Origin: Polaromonas sp.
GTDB lineage: Bacteria; Pseudomonadota; Gammaproteobacteria; Burkholderiales; Burkholderiaceae_C
Direction of reading: 5' to 3'
DNA length: 51,665 nt
Assembly: GCA_028291985.1 (NCBI GenBank)
Contig: JAQGNE010000043.1
Span: forward strand, 1-51,665
In this document: positions 46,229 through 51,665 of the stretch, in pieces
Position numbering within the stretch: the stretch's first letter is position 1
How the letters are laid out: each line of letters begins with the position of its first letter
The notes under the pieces: model-generated
Databases searched by the model: none
The model's input: the letters and a program-made list of their open reading frames with translations, nothing else
What the model was told of the DNA's origin: nothing
Program-made: the position numbers and the translations under genes

Positions 46229-47509
46229 TCAGTGCGAATGGTCGCTGCGCGCAATGCTCAGCAGGTGGTCGACCTGCTCCTTGTGCTTGATGCAGTTGCT
46301 CTTGTGCCAGCGCTGGATCACATACATAAAGCCCGCGACCACGACGCCGAAGGCCGTGATCGCGCCAAAGGCCGACATCCCCAGGCCGGTGGACAGACTG
46401 TAGCCCGCCCCGAGCGCCAGGATGCACGCCTGCTCGTTGAAGTTCTGCACTGCGATCGAGCGGCCCGCGCCCATCAGGTTATGGCCGCGGTGCTGCAGCA
46501 GCGCATTCATGGGCACGACCAGAAAACCGCCCAGGCCGCCCAGCAGAATCAGGAACGGTGCCGCGACCCACACATTGCTGATGAAGTTCATTAGGATCAC
46601 CAACACACCCATGGCAATGCCCAGTGGCATCACGCTGGTGGCCTGATGCAGGCGCATGCGCATTGAGGCGAGCACGGCACCTACCGCCGTTCCGATGGCC
46701 ACAACGCCCACGAGGGAAGATGCCTGCGTAGTGCTGTAGCCCAGGGCTGCGGCGCTCCAGGCCAGCACGATATAGCGCAGGTTGCCCGAAACACCCCAGA
46801 ACAGCGTGGTCGTGGCCAATGAAATCTGGCCCAGCTTGTCGCGCCACAGCGCTGCATTGCAGTTCCAGAAATCAGGCAGCAGCTCGAGCTTGTTGCGCGG
46901 AATAGGCCGCATTTCGACGCCGGTATGGGGAATGCGCGTGTTAAACCACGCGGCTATGGCATACAGGATGATCAGTATGCTGATAGCCGCTTCAGGGGAG
47001 GTGTCAATGCCTGTATTGATCAGCGGCAGATCAAAACTCAGCAGATAGCCCGAAATAGACTTTCCCACCAGCTGTCCGCCGAGCAGCACGCCCAGAATGA
47101 TGGACGAGATGGTCAAGCCTTCTATCCAGCCGTTGGCCTTGACCAGCTGCGAGGCGGGCAGCAACTCGGTAAGGATGCCGTACTTGGCGGGCGAGTACGC
47201 CGCCGCGCCAAGCCCCACAATTGCATAGGCCATCAGCGGATGGGTGCCGAATAGCATCATCAGGCAACCGACCACCTTGATCGCATTGCTGACAAACATG
47301 ACCTGCCCTTTGGGACGTGCGTCCGCAAAAGCGCCCACATAAGGCGCCAGCACCACATAGAAAAGGGCAAACATCGGAACCAGCGCGGCGGGCTGCCATT
47401 TGGGCGCGCCGCTGGTCTTGAGCAGTTCCACAGCAGCGACGAAAAGAGCGTTATCAGCCAGAGAGCTGAAAAACTGTGCCGCCATGATGGTGTAAAAACC
47501 GCGCTTCAT
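46229..47509 (-). CDS. lplT: Lysophospholipid transporter LplT
   Basis: 426 residues, MFS type with about 12 transmembrane helices. The N-terminus MKRGFYTIMAAQFFSSLADNALFVAAVELL is characteristic of LplT, as are GAAAYSPAKYGILTELLP and PMNALLQHRGHNLMGAGRSIAVQNFNEQ. LplT flips lysophosphatidylethanolamine across the inner membrane for reacylation. It lacks the fused acyltransferase of some homologues. It is divergent from alr over 264 bases, an arrangement I associate with betaproteobacteria. It appears intact. Confidence 0.93.
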   Translation of the reverse strand: MKRGFYTIMAAQFFSSLADNALFVAAVELLKTSGAPKWQPAALVPMFALFYVVLAPYVGAFADARPKGQVMFVSNAIKVVGCLMMLFGTHPLMAYAIVGLGAAAYSPAKYGILTELLPASQLVKANGWIEGLTISSIILGVLLGGQLVGKSISGYLLSFDLPLINTGIDTSPEAAISILIILYAIAAWFNTRIPHTGVEMRPIPRNKLELLPDFWNCNAALWRDKLGQISLATTTLFWGVSGNLRYIVLAWSAAALGYSTTQASSLVGVVAIGTAVGAVLASMRMRLHQATSVMPLGIAMGVLVILMNFISNVWVAAPFLILLGGLGGFLVVPMNALLQHRGHNLMGAGRSIAVQNFNEQACILALGAGYSLSTGLGMSAFGAITAFGVVVAGFMYVIQRWHKSNCIKHKEQVDHLLSIARSDHSH

Positions 47510-47773
47510 TAATAAGTGTTCATCACTGCAGTCTAGGCATCAGCGGGTCTGATGTAGCGGGATTTTGGTGAATGTCTCCAAGGTGTTCTGGTTTATAGCA
47601 TGGGGGCTAATGCGAGAATCCATAGCCCTTACTTCCGGCTGAGCTGGTAAACCCGATGTAGGGTGCGCGCAAACTGCGCGGGCGCCAACTAATGCCGGTT
47701 TTCGCCGTCGTGCCTGCCGCTGACCTGGTGTCCGGCGGCTTCGTTCAAGGCTCCTTTTACCTGTTCAACTGCC

Positions 47774-48868
47774 ATGCCCCGTCCGATCGTTGCAACCGTT
47801 CATTCTTCCGCGCTGGCGCACAACCTGGCGCGCATGCGCAGCGCTGCGCCAAGCGCCCGCGTCTGGGCTGTCGTCAAGGCCAATGCCTATGGCCACGGCA
47901 TTGAGCGCGCTTTTGACGGGCTGCGCAGCGCTGATGGCTTTGCCCTGCTCGACCTTGAAGAAGCCCGGCGAATGCGGGCGCTGGACTGGCGCGGCCCCAT
48001 CCTGCTGCTGGAAGGTTGTTTTGAAGCGCGCGACCTTGAGCTGTGCTCACGGCTGGGGCTATGGCATGGCATTCATTGCGCCGATCAGATCGACATGCTG
48101 GCGGCGCACAAGACCCAGTTGCCGCACCGCGTGTTTTTAAAGATGAACACCGGCATGAACCGCCTCGGGTTCACGCCCGAGCGGTTTCGCGCTGCGTGGA
48201 CACGCCTGAGCGCGCTGCCGCAGGTTGAGGAGATCTCGCTAATGACGCATTTCTCGGACGCTGACGGGCCTCGCGGCATCACGCACCAGCTGGCCGCTTT
48301 CGATGCCGTCACGCATGACCTGCCCGGCGAACGCTCATTGAGCAACAGTGCGGCGGTGTTGCGCCACGGCTACGCCCTGGCAGAACGTTCGGACTGGATT
48401 CGACCGGGCATCGCGGTGTATGGCAGCGCACCCGACTTTCCGCTGAACAGCGCCAGCGGGTGGGGGCTCGAGCCCACCATGACCCTGGCGTCGCGGATCA
48501 TCGGTATTCAGGATCTGGCGGCGGGTGACACCGTCGGCTACGGCTCAAGTTTCACCGCCGACCGCCCCATGCGGATCGGTGTCGTGGCCTGCGGCTATGC
48601 CGACGGTTATCCGCGCCACTGCAGCACCGGCACGCCGGTAATGGTCAATGGCGTACGCTGCCGCATGGTCGGGCGCGTCAGCATGGACATGATCACGGTT
48701 GACCTCACGCCAGTTCCGGCAGCCGGCATGGGCAGCGAGGTCATCCTCTGGGGGCGGTCATCAACAGGTGCGGTGTTGCCGATCGATGACGTGGCGCACA
48801 GTGCGGCCACGGTAGGGTATGAGCTGATGTGCGCGCTGGCGCAGCGGGTGCCGGTGCTGTCCGCATGA
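47774..48868 (+). CDS. alr: Alanine racemase
   Basis: 364 residues. The PLP Lys is K35 ([10 protein letters not shown]), the catalytic Tyr from the other domain is Y256 ([10 protein letters not shown]), and an active-site Lys equivalent lies in [13 protein letters not shown]. It converts L- to D-alanine for peptidoglycan, in the cytosol. The stop overlaps the ATG of a small broken membrane gene (ATGA). Upstream, 264 bases separate it from divergent lplT. No attenuator or riboswitch was found there. Confidence 0.95.
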   Translation: MPRPIVATVHSSALAHNLARMRSAAPSARVWAVVKANAYGHGIERAFDGLRSADGFALLDLEEARRMRALDWRGPILLLEGCFEARDLELCSRLGLWHGIHCADQIDMLAAHKTQLPHRVFLKMNTGMNRLGFTPERFRAAWTRLSALPQVEEISLMTHFSDADGPRGITHQLAAFDAVTHDLPGERSLSNSAAVLRHGYALAERSDWIRPGIAVYGSAPDFPLNSASGWGLEPTMTLASRIIGIQDLAAGDTVGYGSSFTADRPMRIGVVACGYADGYPRHCSTGTPVMVNGVRCRMVGRVSMDMITVDLTPVPAAGMGSEVILWGRSSTGAVLPIDDVAHSAATVGYELMCALAQRVPVLSA

Positions 48869-49160
48869 TTAACCAGTCGAACTGGCGGTCGGTTCAGCTG
48901 TGGGGAAGTCGTGTTGAGCGGCAATTGCGCCAGCGGCACTGGCCCTGGCTGTGGCTGCACGGTATGTGTATTGACTTTCTGGTACTGGGCGCGATGTGGA
49001 CTGCATCGCATCTGCAACGGTGATGGCTTCGAACATGCTGGCACTGCGTTACGCCATCACCCTGGGCATCGGCTAGCTGGCTTACCTGCTGACCCTGCGG
49101 GCCTGGGCGGTGGCGCTGGTCGGGCCCGAGTCGCGTCTGGATGGCGCCACCGCCCGTTGC
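48865..49160 (+). pseudogene. Broken small membrane protein gene after alr
   Basis: The intact-looking part is 52 residues from an ATG at 48865 that overlaps the alr stop, with the segment WPWLWLHGMCIDFLVLGAMWTASHL. In the next frame, from 49024, similar membrane-like sequence continues (LALRYAITLGIG), is cut by a TAG at 49074, and resumes with LAYLLTLRAWAVALVGPE. This looks like one membrane protein hit by a frameshift and a nonsense change, and truncated by the opposite EamA gene. The 52-residue product could still be made, but I expect no function. Confidence 0.55.
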
Positions 49161-49163
49161 GAC

Positions 49164-50069
49164 TCAGCGCTTTCTTAGCCCCAACACCATCACCGCACCT
49201 ACCACCAGCAACGCCCCAGCCACCTGCACCGGCGCAATCGCTTGCCCCAGAATCAGCCAGGCCAGCACCAGCGCAAACACCGGCTCCACATTCATGATGG
49301 CCGAGTTGCCGACGACGCCCAGTTTGGGCAGCACGGTAAACATGATGGTGAAGGCCGTGCCATATAAAAAGGTCAACGCCGCCAGCCCGACCCATCCGGC
49401 CGGCACCTGGGGCAAATGAAAGCCGCCCTGCAAGCCGACGGTGATCAGCGCCATCACGCCGGCAGTGGCCATGGTGGTGGCCGTCCGCACCCGGCCATCG
49501 ACATCGGAGGCCTCATGCTGGGTAATGACGAGGGCCAGGCCAAAGGTTGCTGCCGCAGCCAGTGCAAAACCGACGCCTGCACCAATGCGAGCCCATTGGC
49601 CTGATGCGCCCAGGCCCGAGGCCGCTCCCAGTACGTCCAGCGCCAGCGCCAGGCCGAGCAGGATCACCGGCATGGCCACCACCATGGCGCGTTCGGGCTT
49701 TTGCCGGTACACCATCAGCGACCAGAGCGCGGTGCAGATCGGATAGGTGTTGAAAGCCAGCAGCGCCAGAGCCACCGGCAGGCGCGCCACTGCTGAATAC
49801 AGGCACAGGCTCTGCACGCCGATCAGTAGCCCGATCACGGGCAGCATACGCCGGTGGCGCGGCGTGAATGACACCCGTACGCCCTGCGTCAGCAAGATCG
49901 CCACGATCACCGCAGCCGTTACAACGCTTCGAAATACCACCGCGGTGGCAACATCCACGCCGCTGTTGAAGGCGATGCGCGCCGCCACATGGTTGGCGCC
50001 CATCATCAAGGCGATCAGCAGCAGCGTGGCGAATGCGGTGCCGCTCAGGGCGCGTGAGGGGGCCGTCAT
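49164..50069 (-). CDS. EamA-family (DMT) transporter 2
   Basis: 301 residues, about ten transmembrane segments in two EamA repeats (TLLLIALMMGANHVAARIAFNSG and a second starting near GFALAAAATFGLALVITQHE). It is not a close match to the other EamA protein in the window. Its start codon is ATG at 50069. The substrate is unknown. It lies downstream of the panE-like gene on the same strand (73-base gap), so co-transcription is possible. Confidence 0.86.
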   Translation of the reverse strand: MTAPSRALSGTAFATLLLIALMMGANHVAARIAFNSGVDVATAVVFRSVVTAAVIVAILLTQGVRVSFTPRHRRMLPVIGLLIGVQSLCLYSAVARLPVALALLAFNTYPICTALWSLMVYRQKPERAMVVAMPVILLGLALALDVLGAASGLGASGQWARIGAGVGFALAAAATFGLALVITQHEASDVDGRVRTATTMATAGVMALITVGLQGGFHLPQVPAGWVGLAALTFLYGTAFTIMFTVLPKLGVVGNSAIMNVEPVFALVLAWLILGQAIAPVQVAGALLVVGAVMVLGLRKR

Positions 50070-50142
50070 TCAAGACCGTGCCGTGTTGCGCTGCCGGCTT
50101 GCGCCACCGTGGGCAGGGCGCTGGCCGGGGCAGTAAAGCACT

Positions 50143-51117
50143 TCAATACAAACCCCTCTGGCGACATTGCAGTCGCGAAAGCCCCAGCAATGCATCGGTG
50201 CAGGGGGTTGGCACGCCGGCCAGCCCGCCGATTTCCTTCACCACAGTCAGCAGGGCATCCAGTTCCACCGGCTTGCCGGCTTCCACATCCTGCAGCATGG
50301 ATGTCTTGAAGGCGCCGAGCTTGCGGGTTACCGCATGGCGATCTTCGGGCTGCTGGTCGATGGCGATGCCAATGTGCGAGCCGATGGCCTTGGCCTCCAG
50401 CATGATCTGGGTGATGAAACCGCGCACCAGGTCATCGGCCATGATGAGGTCGGTGGTCGCGCCGGTCAATGCGCTGATCGGGTTGACCGTCATGTTGCCC
50501 CACAGCTTGAACCAGATGTCGTGCTGGATCCGCGGCGAAACCTCGACCTCGAAACCCGCCTGTTGCAGCAAGGCTGCCGTGCGCTGCACCCGCGCTGTCT
50601 GCCCGCCCGATGGCTCGCCCACGATGAGCTTGTTGCCGAAATGGTGGCGAACCCAGCCAGGCGCGGTTGACGAACAACTTGCATGCACCACGCAGCCGAT
50701 CAGGTGCTGCGCTGGCATAGCCTTGCCCAGCGCACCGCCCGGGTCCACCGCCTGCAGCTGCCGCCCTTCAAGCGCACCGCCAAAGCCGTGAAAAAACCAC
50801 CATGGCACGCCGTTCATGGCGCTGATCACCACGGTATCCGGTCCGATCAGCGGACCGATACGGCGGGCCACCTCTGGCAGTGACGGCGCCTTGACGCTAA
50901 GCACCACGATGTCCTGCACGCCCAGATCGGCCGGCGCGCTGCTGCAATCAACAAGGTGCGTTGTGGTGGTGGTGTCGCGCGTCAGGCGCAGGCCGTGCTG
51001 CTGCACGGCAGCCAGCGTTGCACCGCGCGCCACCACACTGACCTGGCAGCCGGCGCGCGCCAGGCTGCTGCCCATCCAGCCACCAATGGCGCCAGCGCCG
51101 TAGATACAAACCTTCAT
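50143..51117 (-). CDS. Ketopantoate reductase-family (PanE/ApbA) protein
   Basis: 324 residues. NADPH-binding motif G7-A-G-A-I-G12 (IYGAGAIGGWMG), the SVKAP segment, the NGVPWWFF segment, a Lys in WFKLWGN that corresponds to the catalytic Lys of PanE, and the C-terminal segment PVELDALLTVVKEIG. It probably reduces a 2-keto acid with NADPH; ketopantoate is one possibility, but many paralogues of this family act on other keto acids and occur next to Bug receptors. Upstream, 105 bases away, is a Bug receptor fragment, which supports a catabolic role over pantothenate synthesis. Confidence 0.85.
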   Translation of the reverse strand: MKVCIYGAGAIGGWMGSSLARAGCQVSVVARGATLAAVQQHGLRLTRDTTTTTHLVDCSSAPADLGVQDIVVLSVKAPSLPEVARRIGPLIGPDTVVISAMNGVPWWFFHGFGGALEGRQLQAVDPGGALGKAMPAQHLIGCVVHASCSSTAPGWVRHHFGNKLIVGEPSGGQTARVQRTAALLQQAGFEVEVSPRIQHDIWFKLWGNMTVNPISALTGATTDLIMADDLVRGFITQIMLEAKAIGSHIGIAIDQQPEDRHAVTRKLGAFKTSMLQDVEAGKPVELDALLTVVKEIGGLAGVPTPCTDALLGLSRLQCRQRGLY

Positions 51118-51190
51118 CGCGGGCCTTGACGTCTCTAAAACCGGTTTTTTAAACGAAATAGGCCTCCAGACCCCGTGATACGAGCACTAT

Positions 51191-51209
51191 CAGCTATCAA
51201 AATAATAGC
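51191..51209 (-). repeat. Dispersed GCTAT-N7-ATAGCTG repeat, copy 6
   Basis: On the minus strand GCTAT, seven bases, ATAGCTG, between the PanE-like gene and the Bug receptor. The following tail (to about 51150, minus strand) contains TCTGGAGGCCTATTT. Confidence 0.7.
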
Positions 51210-51222
51210 ATAAAAAGACTGG

Positions 51223-51665
51223 CTAGCCTTCAGGCGTAAAGCCGACAGCCTTTACCAGCGGGGCCCATAGCTCCGTATCTGCCTTGAGCATGCCCGCAAG
51301 CTGCGCCGGCGTGGTAGGCATTACCTCCAGCTGCGACACCGCAAATCCGTCGATCACGTCCTGCGCTGCCAGGGCGGCGCGAATGCCGGTATTGAGCCGC
51401 TGCACCACATCCTGCGGTGCCTTGGCAGGCAGAAAGAACCCAAACCATTCGCTGAAAGCCATGTCCTTGAAGCCCTGCTCGATCAGCGTTGGCGTGGCCG
51501 GCGTGAACTTGTTGCGCTTGGCACCGCTGGTGGCCAGAAGGCGGCATTTGCCGGCCGCCACGTTCTGGGTGAATTCGCCGGTGGGGCCGCATACGGCCGC
51601 AAGCTGCCCGCCGATCATGTCCAGCACCGCAGGCTGCGTGCCGCGGAAAGGCACATGGCGCAGAT
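51223..51665 (-). CDS. Bug/TctC-type substrate-binding protein (partial, 5' end outside window)
   Basis: Only the C-terminal half, about 147 residues, is present; the frame runs off the window end at 51665. Visible segments are HVPFRGTQPAVLDMIGGQL, the FTPATPTLIEQGFKDM loop, GFFLPAKAPQDVVQRLNTGI and the ending, all typical of Bug receptors. The signal peptide and N-terminal lobe lie outside. It is followed by a PanE-like reductase 105 bases on, the same strand. Ligand unknown. Confidence 0.92.
   Translation of the reverse strand, partial: LRHVPFRGTQPAVLDMIGGQLAAVCGPTGEFTQNVAAGKCRLLATSGAKRNKFTPATPTLIEQGFKDMAFSEWFGFFLPAKAPQDVVQRLNTGIRAALAAQDVIDGFAVSQLEVMPTTPAQLAGMLKADTELWAPLVKAVGFTPEG

Noticed and set aside
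45070..46254. 394-residue minus-strand open frame as an intact protein
   Set aside because: Only its last ~110 residues are thiolase-like; the rest is out-of-frame sequence, so the region was called a pseudogene.

Overview
The window reads as a high-GC betaproteobacterial chromosome segment, most like Comamonadaceae (Polaromonas, Rhodoferax or Variovorax type). The grounds are protein character, Bug-type receptors, a split MetH, an SAH riboswitch, and a dispersed GCTAT-N7-ATAGCTG repeat that I associate with this family. No rRNA, tRNA, CRISPR array, transposase or phage gene was seen. The genus is inferred, not proven.

Layout. 1-4364 (+): the end of a MetQ-type methionine-binding lipoprotein, a PLP trans-sulfuration enzyme, an MFS transporter and an M20 amidohydrolase, facing a threonine dehydratase (-). 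5926-8001 (-): recQ with an in-frame repeat-derived insertion. 8356-13379: methionine synthase split into two genes, with a lipoprotein and a cNMP-binding protein between them; the second half sits behind an SAH riboswitch whose 3' strand can also pair with the ribosome binding site. 13465-22237: a divergent catabolic island. On the minus strand are two PuuE-like deacetylase-fold hydrolases, an asparaginase-like amidase and an ACMSD-type amidohydrolase; on the plus strand a Bug receptor, an IclR regulator, an LVIVD propeller protein and a COG0523 GTPase. This set suggests uptake and stepwise hydrolysis of a cyclic amide or imide. 22438-26303: comM facing glnK-amtB, which has a sigma-54 promoter, an NtrC-like site and a terminator.

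26385-30553: an SMP-30 lactonase, then glcE, a DUF1275 membrane protein and glcF, without glcD. 30919-31257: a glycine-rich stress protein with tandem repeats. 31482-31931: a decayed GNAT gene. 31969-38819: a carotenoid cluster, crtE (-) divergent from crtX-crtY-crtI-crtB (+), with crtZ (-) facing it. It encodes a route from FPP to zeaxanthin glucosides.

38877-43129 (-): a KaiA-less Kai module, kaiC-kaiB-kaiB-hybrid histidine kinase, with overlapping or nearly touching genes. crtZ lies 57 bases downstream on the same strand and a glutathione peroxidase gene lies just upstream. Co-location of a Kai switch, a pigment gene and a peroxidase suggests a photo-oxidative or redox stress programme and is the most interesting part of the window.

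43848-51665: two EamA exporters, a thiolase pseudogene with many frameshifts, lplT divergent from alr, a broken small membrane gene after alr, a PanE-like reductase and the end of a second Bug receptor. Decayed genes cluster from 44.9 to 49.2 kb, with one more at 31.5 kb.
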